Below, piece by piece: positions 38,514 through 52,510 of a stretch of 59,798 bases of DNA. The stretch lies in contig CAJQRF010000017.1 of the NCBI GenBank assembly GCA_905612235.1, positions 1-59,798 on the forward strand. The letters run 5' to 3'. Source of the stretch: an uncultured Pelagibacteraceae bacterium. GTDB taxonomy: Bacteria > Pseudomonadota > Alphaproteobacteria > Pelagibacterales > Pelagibacteraceae. A program made the translations under genes and the position numbers. How positions within the stretch are numbered: the stretch's first letter is position 1; the number at the start of each line of letters is the position of its first letter. The notes under the pieces are model-generated. The model was not told the DNA's origin and searched no databases. It saw only the letters and a list, made by a program, of their open reading frames with translations.

Positions 38514-39468
38514 ATTAATTCCAATCACAGGAGATGCTTCTTTTAGAAAATTTTATAGAATTATTTTAAACAAAGAAAGTAAAATTATAATAAATGCAAC
38601 AAAAGATAAGTATAAAAATTTAATTTCTTATTTGGCTGTCAATAAATTTTTAAGGAAAAATAATATATTAGCACCTAAACTTTTCCATTTAAATTATCAT
38701 AAAGGAATAATGATTATTGAAGATTTTGGTGATGTAACATTTTATAAGGAATTATTAAAAAAGAAAAATAAATTATTTACTTACAAAAAAATTGTTGATT
38801 TGCTTTTAAAAATTCAAAAAATTAAAAGACCTAAAAGAATAAAAAGTTTTGAAAATAAAACTCATATAATCAAAAATTATTCTAATAAATTGTTACTTGA
38901 AGAATCCAACTTATTTTTTGATTGGTATTTACCTTTGTTTATAAGTAAAAAGAAAACATTAATCATAAAAAAAAAAGCGAATAAAATTTTGTTAAAAATT
39001 TATAGTCAATTAAGTTCTTCAAATTATTGTTTTGTACACAGAGATTATCATGTACAAAATCTAATGAAGGTAAATAAAAAAATTGGTATAATTGATAGCC
39101 AGGATGCTTTAATTGGACATCCAGCTTACGATCTTGTTTCTTTGATTGATGATGTGAGAATCAAAACTTCCAAAAAGTTAAAAAATGATATTTATAACTA
39201 TTATTTAAAAAAAAGAAAAAAGCATCATAAAATCAATGATAAAAAATTTTTAGAAGATTTTGTAATACTTTCTGTCCAGAGAAGTTTAAAAATACTAGGA
39301 ATTTTTTCTAGGCTTTTTGTTAGAGACAAAAAAAAGAGATATTTAAAATTAATACCATATACATGGCATCTGCTTGACAAAAGAATGAATTATAAAGTTT
39401 TTAATGAATTAAAAAAAATTATAAACACTCATGTTCCTAAAAGTTTAAAGAAAAAAGTTATTTATTAA
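38503..39468 (+). CDS. amgK: Sugar kinase-like phosphotransferase (AmgK/APH family)
   Basis: The 321-residue protein is an aminoglycoside-phosphotransferase-fold kinase: GDASFRKFYRI at the start, IMIIEDFGD (about 69-77), the catalytic loop HRDYHVQN (179-186, Asp181) and the metal-binding IIDSQDA (about 196-202). AmgK phosphorylates anomeric MurNAc or GlcNAc in peptidoglycan recycling and normally pairs with the uridylyltransferase MurU. The TsaE neighbour supports AmgK, but murU does not follow; priA does, overlapping by one base. Without murU nearby the true substrate is uncertain. Confidence 0.75.
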   Translation: MKFKLIPITGDASFRKFYRIILNKESKIIINATKDKYKNLISYLAVNKFLRKNNILAPKLFHLNYHKGIMIIEDFGDVTFYKELLKKKNKLFTYKKIVDLLLKIQKIKRPKRIKSFENKTHIIKNYSNKLLLEESNLFFDWYLPLFISKKKTLIIKKKANKILLKIYSQLSSSNYCFVHRDYHVQNLMKVNKKIGIIDSQDALIGHPAYDLVSLIDDVRIKTSKKLKNDIYNYYLKKRKKHHKINDKKFLEDFVILSVQRSLKILGIFSRLFVRDKKKRYLKLIPYTWHLLDKRMNYKVFNELKKIINTHVPKSLKKKVIY

Positions 39469-41429
39469 TGAAAATTGCAGTATTATTTCCAAAAATTTTT
39501 GACTTTCCATTTACATACAAAAGTGAAATTGCAGAAATATTAAAACCTGGAGATTTTGTTAAAGCTCCATTTGGAACAAGTGAAATTACTGGTGTAGTTT
39601 GGCCTCATCACCAAAAAACTCAAAAAAAATTTAAAATAAAAAAAATTTCGAGAAAACTCAACGTAACAAAATTAAATACAAGTATGATAAATTTTATTAG
39701 TTGGTTTTCAAAATATAACCTCGTCCCTTTAGGCATGACTCTCAAAATGTGTTTATTGAATAAGGAGGTAGTTGAAAAAGATTTTAAAGAAGAATTTAAA
39801 AAATATAGAATAAAAAGTATTAAGAACAAGTTTTTGTTAAATAATGAACAAAAAAAATCTCTAGCTTTTATTAGAAGTGTTGGTCAAAATTATAGTGTTA
39901 CTGTTCTTGAGGGAATAACAGGATCAGGAAAAACTCTAGTTTATTTTAAAAGAATTAAAGATCTCATAGAAAAAAATTTTCAAGCATTAATTCTTCTCCC
40001 TGAGATTGCTTTAACAAGTCAGTTTAGTCAAAAATTTAAAGAATATTTTGGTGTACCTCCTGCAATTTGGCATTCAAAAACTTCTAAAAAAGATAAGTCA
40101 ATCATTTGGAAAGGCGCAAAAGAAGGAAATATTAAAATAGTTATCGGAGCAAGATCATCACTTTTTTTGCCTTTTAAAAATTTAGGAATAATTATAGTTG
40201 ATGAAGAACATGATGCATCCTACAAGCAAGACGAAGGCGTTTCATACAATGCAAGAGACATGGCTATTACCAGAGCTTCATTAGAAAATATTCCTATTAA
40301 TTTAGTAACTTCTATACCTTCAATAGAAACTTATAATAATATTATAAATAAAAAATATAATATAACTAAATTAAGTAAAAGATATAAAGAAGCACTTTTA
40401 CCAAGTGTTGAAATTATAAATTTACATTCAGAGATTTTAGATAAAAATTGCTGGATAGCAAAAACAACTATCAACAAGGTAAATATCTATTTAAAAAAAG
40501 GAGATCAAATATTATTTTTTTTGAATAGAAGAGGTTATGCGCCATTTGTAATTTGTAAAAAATGTGGATACAAATTTAACTGTCCAAACTGTGCTGTAAA
40601 TCTAAATTTTCATAAAAAAATAAATAAACTACTCTGTCATTACTGTGGTCATAAATCTTCATTATCAAGAGATTGTAAGGATAATAAAAAATGTGATTAT
40701 ATTTTTTGTGGACCAGGTATAGAAAGAATTTTTGCAGAGTTAAAAAAAATATATCCAAATAAAAAAATAGAAATTTTTTCTAGTGATACTTTAAAAAAAA
40801 GTGAGTCAACTAGTGAATTACTAAATAAAGTTGAAAAAAACAAAATTGATATATTAGTGGGAACTCAATTGCTGTCAAAAGGTTTTCATTTCCCAAAACT
40901 AAATTGTATTGTAGTTGTTGATAGTGATTTTACATCCCATGGATACGACCTTAGGTCTGCAGAAAAAAATGTACAACTTTATCATCAGTTAAGTGGAAGA
41001 GCTGGTAGAGAGGGCAAGATATCTTCGATTTTTTTTCAAACTTACACTCCTGATGATGAAATTCTTTTAAATATATCTAAAAATAATCCACATTTATTTT
41101 TAAAAAAAGAATTGTCCTTGAGGAAAGAAAAAAAACTTCCACCATTCTATAGACTTATATCTCTAATAATTTCTGGAAAAAGTGAAGAGATGATAATGAA
41201 GTTTGCAATAAATATAAAATCTAAAATTCCCCCAATAAAGGAAGTTAATATTTTGGGACCTGTTTTAGCACCAATAACCAAAATAAGAAAAAAATTTAGA
41301 TGCAGAATTTTAATAAAACATCCAAAAAATTTATTTATGCAAAAATATTTATCTGAATCGTTAAATAAAATAAAAATTATACCTGGAATAAAACTAGAGG
41401 TTGATGTTGACCCGATTAATTTCAGTTAA
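39468..41429 (+). CDS. priA: Primosomal protein N' (replication restart helicase)
   Basis: PriA restarts stalled forks by recognising branched DNA and loading the helicase. The 653-residue protein has the N-terminal 3'-DNA-binding domain, Walker A EGITGSGKTLVYF (about 145-157), the DEEH box in IIVDEEHDASYKQDEG, the zinc-binding cysteines in CKKCGYKFNCPNCAVN (about 364-379) and CHYCGHK ... CDYIFCGPG, and helicase motifs VGTQLLSKGFHFPKL and QLSGRAGREG. It is shorter than E. coli PriA (732), mainly in the N-terminal part. priA before atpH is seen in several alphaproteobacteria. Confidence 0.95.
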   Translation: MKIAVLFPKIFDFPFTYKSEIAEILKPGDFVKAPFGTSEITGVVWPHHQKTQKKFKIKKISRKLNVTKLNTSMINFISWFSKYNLVPLGMTLKMCLLNKEVVEKDFKEEFKKYRIKSIKNKFLLNNEQKKSLAFIRSVGQNYSVTVLEGITGSGKTLVYFKRIKDLIEKNFQALILLPEIALTSQFSQKFKEYFGVPPAIWHSKTSKKDKSIIWKGAKEGNIKIVIGARSSLFLPFKNLGIIIVDEEHDASYKQDEGVSYNARDMAITRASLENIPINLVTSIPSIETYNNIINKKYNITKLSKRYKEALLPSVEIINLHSEILDKNCWIAKTTINKVNIYLKKGDQILFFLNRRGYAPFVICKKCGYKFNCPNCAVNLNFHKKINKLLCHYCGHKSSLSRDCKDNKKCDYIFCGPGIERIFAELKKIYPNKKIEIFSSDTLKKSESTSELLNKVEKNKIDILVGTQLLSKGFHFPKLNCIVVVDSDFTSHGYDLRSAEKNVQLYHQLSGRAGREGKISSIFFQTYTPDDEILLNISKNNPHLFLKKELSLRKEKKLPPFYRLISLIISGKSEEMIMKFAINIKSKIPPIKEVNILGPVLAPITKIRKKFRCRILIKHPKNLFMQKYLSESLNKIKIIPGIKLEVDVDPINFS

Positions 41430-41528
41430 ATATTGAATTTATTGGGTTAAAGAGACAAAAAGATACAATATAAAAAGTTGAATTTATCAAAATAATCTCA
41501 TACAAAACAAGTCTTTTAGGAGCAAAAA

Positions 41529-42086
41529 TTGAGTTCAAAATCAACATTTTCAAATCACACAGCAAGAAGCTATGCGCTAGCTCTTTATGAAGTTTCTAAG
41601 GAGGCATCAATGTTAGAAAAGGTCGAAAATGAAATGAACGATCTTAACCAAATATTGAATAAAAGCCCTGATTTTAAAAAAGTTATATTAAGCCCAACGA
41701 TAACAAAAGAAGATAAAAAAAAAGTTTTGCTTAAAATAGCTGAACAAAATAATTTTTCTTCAACTTCTAATAAATTTTTAGGCTTTGTAACCAGCAAAAA
41801 TAGATTATTTTTTATAGAAAAAATTATTGAAAGTTTTTTAAATATAACTTCAAGTAATAAGGGTGAATTAAAAGCAAAATTAATAACTTCAAAAGAGTTA
41901 ACGTCAACAGAACAAAATAAAATTCAAGATGAGCTTTCCAAAGAATTTAAATCTTCACTTAATATAGATTATAAATTTGATCCTAGCTTGATAGCTGGTT
42001 TAATTATTCAAATTGGAAGTGTAATGGTTGACACTTCAATTAAAAGTAAATTAAAAAAAATGCAAACAAAAATGGTAGAGGTATAA
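41529..42086 (+). CDS. atpH: ATP synthase F1 delta subunit
   Basis: The delta subunit joins F1 to the peripheral stalk. The 185-residue protein has the [14 protein letters not shown] start and the conserved C-terminal [22 protein letters not shown] segment. The start is TTG at 41529, supported by an AGGAG six bases upstream; no ATG fits. It is the first gene of atpHAGDC, with 99 bp before it that contain a possible weak promoter (TTGGGT 41442-41447, TACAAT 41464-41469). As in most alphaproteobacteria, the F0 genes are elsewhere. Confidence 0.95.
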   Translation: MSSKSTFSNHTARSYALALYEVSKEASMLEKVENEMNDLNQILNKSPDFKKVILSPTITKEDKKKVLLKIAEQNNFSSTSNKFLGFVTSKNRLFFIEKIIESFLNITSSNKGELKAKLITSKELTSTEQNKIQDELSKEFKSSLNIDYKFDPSLIAGLIIQIGSVMVDTSIKSKLKKMQTKMVEV

Positions 42087-42087
42087 T

Positions 42088-43623
42088 ATGCAAATAAATC
42101 CTTCTGAAGTAACAAAAATTCTAAAAGAACAAATTAAAAAATTTGGAGATAAGGCAGAAATATCTGAAGTTGGTCAAGTGCTATCCGTTGGAGATGGTAT
42201 TGCAAGAATATATGGTTTAGATAATGTGCAGGCTGGTGAGATGGTCGAATTTTCAGACGGATCTAAAGGTATGGCTTTAAATTTAGAAAGCGATAATGTT
42301 GGTGTAGTTATTTTTGGAGACGACAGATCAATAAAAGAAGGAGATAATGTTAAAAGAACAGGATCGATCGTTGATACACCAGTTGGAAAAGAACTATTAG
42401 GTAGAGTTGTAGATGGTTTAGGCAGCCCAATCGATGGAAAAGGATCCTTAGATAAAGGAATAAAAAGAACTAGAGTGGAAGTTAAGGCGCCAGGTATCAT
42501 ACCAAGAAAATCTGTTAGTCAGCCAATGCAAACAGGATTAAAATCTATTGATAGTTTGGTGCCAATTGGAAGAGGTCAACGTGAATTAATTATTGGTGAT
42601 AGACAAACTGGAAAAACTGCAGTTGCCATTGATGCAATTATAAATCAAAAAAAAATAAATGATTCAGATGATGAAAAACAAAAACTTTATTGTATTTATG
42701 TAGCTATAGGTCAAAAAAGATCAACAGTAAGACAAATTCAAAAAACTTTAGAGGAAGCTGGGGCCATGGAATATACAACAATTGTTGCTGCTACAGCATC
42801 AGATGCTGCCCCACTTCAATTTTTAGCTCCTTATACTGGTTGCGCGATGGGTGAATATTTTAGAGATAATGGAATGCATGCATTAATTATATATGATGAT
42901 TTATCTAAGCAAGCTGTAGCATATAGACAGATGTCACTTTTATTGAGAAGACCTCCAGGAAGAGAAGCTTATCCTGGCGACGTGTTTTATTTACACAGTA
43001 GATTACTTGAAAGAGCAGCAAAACTTAGCGATGAACATGGTGGGGGATCTTTAACAGCTCTTCCAATTATTGAAACACAAGGTGGAGATGTTTCCGCTTT
43101 TATTCCAACAAATGTTATTTCAATTACTGATGGTCAAATATTTCTTGAAACAGAATTATTTAATCAAGGGATTAGGCCAGCCATTAATGTGGGGCTTTCC
43201 GTGTCTAGAGTTGGTTCATCTGCGCAAACTAAAGCAATGAAAAAAGTTTCTGGATCAATGAAACTAGAGCTCGCTCAATATAGGGAAATGGCTGCATTTG
43301 CCCAATTTGGCTCAGATTTAGACGCATCTACACAAAAACTTTTAAACAGGGGTTCAAAATTAACAGAACTTTTAAAGCAAAAACAATACTCACCGATGAC
43401 AGTCGCAGAACAGGTAATTTCTGTTTTTTGTGGGGTAAAGGGTTATTTGGATGATGTAGACCTTAAGGATATTAGCAGTTTTGAGTCTCAAATAATTGAG
43501 AAATGCAAGTCTGAAAAGCCAGAAATTTTAGAATCTATTTTAAGTTCAGGAAAACTTGAAGAAGATATTGAGAAACAATTAGTAGAAGTTATAACACAAC
43601 TTAAGAAAAATTTTAATTCATAA
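42088..43623 (+). CDS. atpA: ATP synthase F1 alpha subunit
   Basis: The alpha subunit forms the F1 hexamer with beta and binds a regulatory nucleotide. The 511-residue protein has Walker [16 protein letters not shown] (about 170-184), the [21 protein letters not shown] segment, [12 protein letters not shown] and the [16 protein letters not shown] stretch containing the arginine finger. Length and motifs are standard. It begins one base after atpH and ends 3 bp before atpG. Confidence 0.98.
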   Translation: MQINPSEVTKILKEQIKKFGDKAEISEVGQVLSVGDGIARIYGLDNVQAGEMVEFSDGSKGMALNLESDNVGVVIFGDDRSIKEGDNVKRTGSIVDTPVGKELLGRVVDGLGSPIDGKGSLDKGIKRTRVEVKAPGIIPRKSVSQPMQTGLKSIDSLVPIGRGQRELIIGDRQTGKTAVAIDAIINQKKINDSDDEKQKLYCIYVAIGQKRSTVRQIQKTLEEAGAMEYTTIVAATASDAAPLQFLAPYTGCAMGEYFRDNGMHALIIYDDLSKQAVAYRQMSLLLRRPPGREAYPGDVFYLHSRLLERAAKLSDEHGGGSLTALPIIETQGGDVSAFIPTNVISITDGQIFLETELFNQGIRPAINVGLSVSRVGSSAQTKAMKKVSGSMKLELAQYREMAAFAQFGSDLDASTQKLLNRGSKLTELLKQKQYSPMTVAEQVISVFCGVKGYLDDVDLKDISSFESQIIEKCKSEKPEILESILSSGKLEEDIEKQLVEVITQLKKNFNS

Positions 43624-43626
43624 ATT

Positions 43627-45922
<2,296 letters not shown>

Positions 45923-45923
<1 letters not shown>

Positions 45924-46315
45924 TGAGTGAGCAATTTAAAGTTGAAATAATTAATCCAGAAAAATCTTTTCTTTTAAAAGAAAATGTTACAGAAGTCGTA
46001 ATACCTGCTTTTGAAGGTGAAATGGGTATATTAAAAGATCATATTTCGATTATTTCTTTTTTAAAGCCTGGTGTTATAAAAGTTTTTTCCAAATCAGATG
46101 AAGAAAATTACTACGTTGAAGATGGCATTGTTGAATTTAAAAATAATAACCTTTCAATTTTAACAAGTTCAATTTTTAATGTTAAAGATTTAGATAGTAC
46201 AAAGATTGATGAAATGCTTAAAAAAGCAGAGAATGATTCAAATAATAGCAAAATTGATGACCAAAATAAATATTTAATTGATCAAAAAATTGATACTTTA
46301 AAAACTCTCAACTAA
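45923..46315 (+). CDS. atpC: ATP synthase F1 epsilon subunit
   Basis: Epsilon inhibits ATP hydrolysis and belongs to the central stalk. The 130-residue protein has the beta-sandwich start FKVEIINPEKSFLLKENVTEVVIPAFEGEMGILKDH, with the PAFEGEMGIL signature near residue 28-37, and a helical C-terminal part that is rich in Lys, Asn and Asp. It is last in atpHAGDC. Its 3' end overlaps the convergent rppH by 18 bp, leaving no room for a terminator between them. Confidence 0.93.
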
Positions 46316-46780
46316 TAATTCTTTTACTTTTTGTTTAACTTTTTTGTAAATATTTACCTTAAAATCTACAACATTATCTGTAATTTTATCTAGTTCTATC
46401 CATTTCCACTCTAAAAACTCAGGGTGCTTAGTTTTTATATTAATTTCATTATCATTTCCTAAAAATTTCATAACGAACCATTTTTGCTTTTGGCCTCTAT
46501 ACTTGCCATTCCAAATTTTTCCCAAAAGATTTTTAGGAAGATTATACTCAAACCAACCATCAAACTCTTTTACTAATTTGATTGATTTGATTCCAGTTTC
46601 TTCCATTAGCTCTCTTTTAGCTGCTTCAAAAAAAATTTCGTTTTTTTCAACTCCACCCTGAGGCATTTGCCAAAAATTGTTTGGGTTGTCAATTCTTTTG
46701 CCAACAAAAATATTATTTTTATGATTTAATAAAATTATTCCAACACCAATTCTTAATGGCAAAAGACTTTTTTTTTCCAT
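46298..46780 (-). CDS. rppH: RNA pyrophosphohydrolase (Nudix)
   Basis: RppH removes pyrophosphate from the 5' end of mRNA and triggers decay. The 160-residue protein has the R-x-GVGIILLNHKNNIFVGKR start, NNFWQMPQGGVE and a full Nudix box GGVEKNEIFFEAAKRELMEETGI (about 42-64, GX5EX7REUXEEXGU). The alphaproteobacterial neighbour ctpA is upstream by 7 bp, as in other genomes of the class. It is last in the minus-strand run beginning at rplU. Confidence 0.93.
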   Translation of the reverse strand: MEKKSLLPLRIGVGIILLNHKNNIFVGKRIDNPNNFWQMPQGGVEKNEIFFEAAKRELMEETGIKSIKLVKEFDGWFEYNLPKNLLGKIWNGKYRGQKQKWFVMKFLGNDNEINIKTKHPEFLEWKWIELDKITDNVVDFKVNIYKKVKQKVKELLVESF

Positions 46781-46787
46781 TAAATTT

Positions 46788-47942
46788 TTAACCTACTAAA
46801 AGTTTGATTGCGTAATTTAACTGATTGTCAGTTTCTGTATTAATTGAAAATTCATCACCCTTTTCTTCAACTTTAATATCTGGAACAATCCCAATGTCAG
46901 AAATTGATTTTCCAGATGGTAAATAATATTTAGATATTGTAAGTCTAATGGCACCCTTATTTTTAAGAGGTATAATTGATTGAACAGACCCTTTTCCAAA
47001 GGTAGTTTCTCCAAGCAATACAGCTCTTTTTTGGTCTTTAAGAGCTCCAGCAACAATTTCAGAAGCAGATGCTGAGCCATTATTAATCAATACTATTAAG
47101 GGCTTACCGCTAATTTGATCACCTTTTTTTGCAAAAAATTTTCTATTTTCCCTTTTTTTTCTTCCTTTAGTTGAAACAATTTCACCATCATTTAGAAAGA
47201 AATCAGAAATTTTTATAGCTTGTGATAAAAGTCCGCCAGGGTTATTTCTTAAATCAAGAATATAGCCCACTACTTTTTTACTTTTTCTTATTTTTGAAAT
47301 TTCTTGTTTTAATTGCTTGCTGCTGTTTTCATTAAATGATCGCAATCTAAGATATCCGATTTTATTATCAACTAGTTTTGAAACCACTGATTTAACTTCA
47401 ATTACTTCTCTTGTAATTTTAAAGATCTTAGCTTTTTTTAGATTTTTTCTTCTAATAGTTAACTCTATAGAAGTCCCAACTAAACCTCGCATTAGATTAA
47501 CAGCCTCAAAAAGACTTTTACCTCTTACCTGTTCTCCATTTATTTTAACAATATAATCTCCAGCTTTTATACCTGCTCTTGCTGCAGGCGTTTCATCTAT
47601 AGGAGTTATAACTTTAACAACACCAGCTTCCATACTGACCTCTATTCCCAAACCTCCGAATTCACCACTTGTTTCCGTTTGAGAATCTTCAAAATCTTTT
47701 TGATTCATGTAAGATGAATATGGATCCAAGGATTGAAGAAGACCATTAATTGCTGAGTCCATTGCTTCAGATTGGTCGATTTCTTCCACATAATCATTTT
47801 GAATTTTTTCTAAAACTTCGCTAAAAAGATCAATTTTTTCATAAAATTTATCAACATCTTGTGCATTAGCTTTATCAGAAAAATTTACAAAAATTATTGT
47901 AAAAAAAATCAAAATATACTTGAAGTATTTTTTACTACTCAT
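46788..47942 (-). CDS. ctpA: Carboxy-terminal processing protease (S41 family)
   Basis: CtpA-type proteases trim or degrade periplasmic proteins. The 384-residue protein has a signal peptide (hydrophobic 8-22, likely cleavage after NAQ or nearby), a PDZ domain (about 90-175, FGGLGIEVSME ... GIKAGDYIVKINGE) and the catalytic S41 domain with the serine in NNGSASASEIVAGAL (about 293) and the lysine in TFGKGSVQ (about 318). LRNNPGGLL is also conserved. The start overlaps the rsfS stop by ATGA, so translation is coupled. Confidence 0.95.
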   Translation of the reverse strand: MSSKKYFKYILIFFTIIFVNFSDKANAQDVDKFYEKIDLFSEVLEKIQNDYVEEIDQSEAMDSAINGLLQSLDPYSSYMNQKDFEDSQTETSGEFGGLGIEVSMEAGVVKVITPIDETPAARAGIKAGDYIVKINGEQVRGKSLFEAVNLMRGLVGTSIELTIRRKNLKKAKIFKITREVIEVKSVVSKLVDNKIGYLRLRSFNENSSKQLKQEISKIRKSKKVVGYILDLRNNPGGLLSQAIKISDFFLNDGEIVSTKGRKKRENRKFFAKKGDQISGKPLIVLINNGSASASEIVAGALKDQKRAVLLGETTFGKGSVQSIIPLKNKGAIRLTISKYYLPSGKSISDIGIVPDIKVEEKGDEFSINTETDNQLNYAIKLLVG

Positions 47943-48295
47943 ATTGCCAGTCTTTCTTTTGGAATTAATTCAGACCACATTTTTTCTAAGTCATAAAATT
48001 TTCTTTTTTCTGGATGAAAAATATGGATTATAATATCCATTGCATCAATTAACTTCCATTCAGTACTATCTCTTCCTTCTAGATGACAGTTACTAATTCC
48101 TTTTTTTTTTAACTCGCTAATTAATATTTCGGATAAGGCTTGTATATGTCTTGATGAACTACCACTTGCCACTATCATAAAGTCTGCTATTGAAGTTTTA
48201 TTTTGTAGATTTATTGATTTTATTTCCATTGCCTTATTATCATTTAAGATTTTTTCTATTTCGTTTTTAAGTTGATTAATTTTTTTTATTTGCAT
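47939..48295 (-). CDS. rsfS: Ribosomal silencing factor RsfS
   Basis: RsfS binds L14 on the 50S subunit and prevents subunit joining under starvation. The 118-residue protein has the family segment KAMEIKSINLQNKTSIADFMIVASGSSSRHIQAL (about 20-53), the GRDSTEWKLIDAMDIIIHIF motif (about 79-98) and REFYDLE-like KRKFYDLEKMW. Length is standard (about 110-120). The gene follows nadD with an 11-bp gap, a common pairing in bacteria. Confidence 0.95.
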   Translation of the reverse strand: MQIKKINQLKNEIEKILNDNKAMEIKSINLQNKTSIADFMIVASGSSSRHIQALSEILISELKKKGISNCHLEGRDSTEWKLIDAMDIIIHIFHPEKRKFYDLEKMWSELIPKERLAI

Positions 48296-48306
48296 TAAAA
48301 TTTATT

Positions 48307-48843
48307 TTACCAAAATTTTCTAATTAAAGAAGATGAAATATTTATTTTTTTTGATTTTATGTAAATTAATTCGTTTTTTTTAAGAGTTTTGGGCACTATA
48401 TATTCATTTTTTTTGTTTAAATAATTATTCCTAGGAAAAACTACTATTTTTGCAAGTTTATTTAATTTTTTCCAATTTTTCCATTTATGCAGTTTTTCTA
48501 AATTATCAGCACCTATTAAAAAATATATCTTTAGTTTTTTGTTTTTTTTTTTTATAAATGTCAAAACATCAAACGTACTGCCCGACTTAATTTTATTATC
48601 TAAACATAAAACAAAGATTTTTTTTTCTTTTCGCGTTATATTTTTAGATAATTTAATTCGTGCTTTTAATTTTAAATATGGTTTTTTTTTAAATGGGTTT
48701 TTTTTTGTCACTAGCCATATTAATTTATTTAGCTTAAGTTTTTTTAATGCAACTTTTGATATATGAATATGACCTACATGAGGTGGATCAAATGTGCCAC
48801 CTAAAATTCCAATTCTGGCGTCTTTTTTAAATAACTGGTACAA
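48307..48843 (-). CDS. nadD: Nicotinate-mononucleotide adenylyltransferase
   Basis: NadD adenylates nicotinate mononucleotide, the penultimate step of NAD synthesis. The 178-residue protein has the nucleotide-binding GILGGTFDPPHVGHIHI (about 13-29) and, near the end, INISSSLIRK, the equivalent of the ISSTxIR motif. FLIGADNLEKLHKWKNW (about 120-136) is also typical. It is somewhat shorter than most NadD (about 190-210). It sits between proA and rsfS, 3 bp from proA. Confidence 0.93.
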   Translation of the reverse strand: MYQLFKKDARIGILGGTFDPPHVGHIHISKVALKKLKLNKLIWLVTKKNPFKKKPYLKLKARIKLSKNITRKEKKIFVLCLDNKIKSGSTFDVLTFIKKKNKKLKIYFLIGADNLEKLHKWKNWKKLNKLAKIVVFPRNNYLNKKNEYIVPKTLKKNELIYIKSKKINISSSLIRKFW

Positions 48844-48846
48844 AAA

Positions 48847-50109
48847 TTATTTCCTTATTTGCCCTTTTCCTTTTAAAATATATTTGTAAGTCGTCAGCTG
48901 ATTTAGTCCTATTGGCCCACGAGGATGCAATTTACTTGTTGAAATACCAACTTCAGCACCAAAACCAAATTCCCCTCCATCAGCAAATTGTGTAGAAGCA
49001 TTATGTATTGCTATTGAACTATTTACGTTCAACAGAAAATTTTTCGCATTTTTTTTATTTTTTGTTACAATGGTGTCCGTATGATATGAGCCGTATTTAT
49101 TAATATGATCAATAGCCCCATTCACGCCGTTAACAATTTTTACAGAAATAGTTGGTGAAAGATATTCGGTGCTCCAATCTTTATTTTTTGCTACTTTCAT
49201 TCTTCCAGAAGTAAATTTCTTTATTTCTTTCCCCCCAACAATTTTGCATCCCAACTTTTCTAGCTGACTTAAAATAGGTTTACAATGAGTTTTTAAACAA
49301 ATTTTATCAATTAATAATGTTTCGGCGGCACCACAAATGCTCACGTTTCTCATCTTTGAATTTTGAACAACTTTAATTGACATATTTAAATCAGCATAAC
49401 GATCTATATATACATGACACAGCCCCTCATAATGCCCAATAGTTGAAATTACGGATTGTTTCAAAACTTTTTTTATTAAACTTTTGCCACCCCTCGGAAT
49501 GATAACATCTATATAATTTTTCATATTTGATAAGAGATAATCCACGTTTTTCTTATCTCTATTTTCAATAAATTGAACACAGTTTACATCGCATTTTTCC
49601 TTTTGAAGTGCTTTTTTAAAAAGTTTTGCTAATATTTTGTTAGAATGAAACGCTTCTGACCCTCCACGTAAAATTACTGCATTACCAGTCTTAAAACATA
49701 AAGCTGAAACATCAGAGGTAACATTTGGTCTACTTTCATAAATAACTCCAATTACACCTATTGGTATAGATATTCTTTTTATAATTAAACCGTTAGGCCT
49801 TTTCCATTGAGATAATGTTTTACCTAGTGGATTTTTAAATTTTGCTATTTGGTTTATTGAACTTACCATCTGATCAATTTTTTTTTTATTTAATGTAAGT
49901 CTATCGATCATACTATTTTTAATTTTTTTTGACTTCGCTGCTGCTATATCTTCTTTATTAGAATTTAAAATTAATTTGGTATTTAATGTTAAATATTTAC
50001 TAAATTGTTTTAAAACTGAGTTTTTCTTATTAATATTTAATTTAGATAAACACATAGAGGCGATTTTTGCTTTTTCCCCTATTTTTTTCATATATATATT
50101 TGAAGCCAT
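48847..50109 (-). CDS. proA: Gamma-glutamyl phosphate reductase
   Basis: ProA reduces gamma-glutamyl phosphate to glutamate semialdehyde in proline synthesis. The 420-residue protein has PIGVIGVIYESRPNVTSD, LRGGSEAFHSN, IPRGGKSLI and the catalytic cysteine in RNVSICGAAETLLID (about 260). The C-terminal GGEFGFGAEVGISTSKLHPRGP is diagnostic. A second ATG seven codons in is a possible start. It is 2 bp behind proB. Confidence 0.96.
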   Translation of the reverse strand: MASNIYMKKIGEKAKIASMCLSKLNINKKNSVLKQFSKYLTLNTKLILNSNKEDIAAAKSKKIKNSMIDRLTLNKKKIDQMVSSINQIAKFKNPLGKTLSQWKRPNGLIIKRISIPIGVIGVIYESRPNVTSDVSALCFKTGNAVILRGGSEAFHSNKILAKLFKKALQKEKCDVNCVQFIENRDKKNVDYLLSNMKNYIDVIIPRGGKSLIKKVLKQSVISTIGHYEGLCHVYIDRYADLNMSIKVVQNSKMRNVSICGAAETLLIDKICLKTHCKPILSQLEKLGCKIVGGKEIKKFTSGRMKVAKNKDWSTEYLSPTISVKIVNGVNGAIDHINKYGSYHTDTIVTKNKKNAKNFLLNVNSSIAIHNASTQFADGGEFGFGAEVGISTSKLHPRGPIGLNQLTTYKYILKGKGQIRK

Positions 50110-50111
50110 AT

Positions 50112-52194
<2,083 letters not shown>

Positions 52195-52230
52195 TCAACA
52201 ATAATAAAATTAACTTGGAGTTTTGTGAAA

Positions 52231-52485
52231 CTAGCTAGGGATAACAGATACGTTTGTTCTGTTTAGTTTTGATTTTTTAAATTGAATTTTCCCTTTTATC
52301 AATGAGAATAATGTATGATCTCTTCCCATACCAACATGTTCACCAGGATGAATTTTTGTACCCCGTTGTCTAACAATAATATTTCCAGGTAAAACTAGTT
52401 GGCCTCCATATTTTTTAACTCCTAGACGTCGCCCAGCACTATCACGTCCGTTTCTTGAAGATCCACCTGCTTTTTTTGTTGCCAT
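52231..52485 (-). CDS. rpmA: 50S ribosomal protein L27
   Basis: L27 reaches the peptidyl-transferase centre with its N-terminal tail. The 84-residue protein has the standard [20 protein letters not shown] start (residues 1-20), LGVKKYGGQ and [24 protein letters not shown]. There is no N-terminal extension of the kind that is cleaved in Firmicutes. It follows rplU by 25 bp in the rplU-rpmA-obgE cluster. Confidence 0.97.
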   Translation of the reverse strand: MATKKAGGSSRNGRDSAGRRLGVKKYGGQLVLPGNIIVRQRGTKIHPGEHVGMGRDHTLFSLIKGKIQFKKSKLNRTNVSVIPS

Positions 52486-52510
52486 AGTTTAATTTCCTAT
52501 TTTAATAATA

